DNA of 5,669 nt from Prado023 sp032123675 (GTDB lineage: Bacteria; Actinomycetota; Actinomycetes; S36-B12; CAIYMF01), in assembly GCA_032123675.1 (NCBI GenBank), contig JAQBEX010000199.1, forward strand, positions 1 through 5,669. Reading direction: 5' to 3'. The notes below the pieces were generated by a model, which saw only the letters and a program-made list of their open reading frames with translations, was not told the DNA's origin and ran no database searches. Position 1 is the first letter of the stretch. Every line of letters starts with the position of its first letter. This document shows positions 5,624 to 5,669 of the stretch, piece by piece. The translations under genes and the position numbers were made by a program.

Positions 5624-5669
5624 ATGCGAAAGATCGCCGCAGGAGTCGCCGCCGCATCCGCCCTCGTCG
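5624..5669 (+). CDS. 5' end of a probable secreted or lipoprotein gene, cut by the window
   Basis: Only 15 codons are present, reading MRKIAAGVAAASALV. This is the start of a Sec-type signal peptide: a basic n-region (Arg-Lys) followed by an Ala/Val-rich hydrophobic core. Whether it ends in a lipobox cysteine or an AxA cleavage site lies beyond the window. The strong AGGAG ribosome binding site and the 132-bp upstream gap with phased repeats indicate a separately promoted, probably well-translated gene rather than an extension of the gabD1 transcript. The mature product cannot be identified. A solute-binding lipoprotein, a cell-wall hydrolase or a small exported protein would all fit. Confidence 0.75.
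   Translation, partial: MRKIAAGVAAASALV

Overview
The window comes from a high-GC Gram-positive bacterium, most likely an actinomycete. Third codon positions are mostly G or C. The aldehyde dehydrogenase closely resembles mycobacterial GabD1, the tRNA-guanine transglycosylase is of a type I associate with actinobacteria, and several genes lack an obvious Shine-Dalgarno, as is common in that phylum. I cannot name a genus.

Layout, left to right. Positions 1-1648 (minus strand) hold the N-terminal 549 codons of an MMPL/RND-type membrane transporter whose 3' end lies outside the window. A 91-bp divergent gap follows, and then a six-helix queuosine-precursor transporter of the YhhQ/DUF165 (VUT) family (1740-2477, plus). 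Converging on it and overlapping its 3' end by 49 bp is a complete tRNA-guanine transglycosylase (tgt, 2429-3679, minus). A compact 58-bp divergent gap leads to a small TM2-domain membrane protein (3738-4019, plus). Next is a complete GabD1-type NADP-dependent succinate-semialdehyde dehydrogenase (4118-5491, plus). After a 132-bp AT-richer gap, a new gene starts with a strong ribosome binding site and a signal peptide and runs off the right edge (5624-5669).

The functional core is the transporter/tgt pair. One imports a 7-deazaguanine (queuine, preQ1 or preQ0) and the other inserts such a base at position 34 of GUN-anticodon tRNAs. No queuosine biosynthesis gene is visible, so a salvage unit is the simplest reading. 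The Tgt keeps all catalytic and zinc residues but differs from the classical bacterial enzyme in the loop that reads the base's side chain. The other genes (MMPL pump, TM2 protein, SSADH, secreted protein) have no evident link to it and look like ordinary chromosomal neighbours. The most interesting non-coding signal is a set of three 11-bp-phased imperfect direct repeats ahead of the secreted-protein gene, the arrangement expected for an OmpR/PhoP-type response regulator. I see no mobile element, CRISPR array, tRNA or rRNA, and no clearly undescribed multi-gene system.
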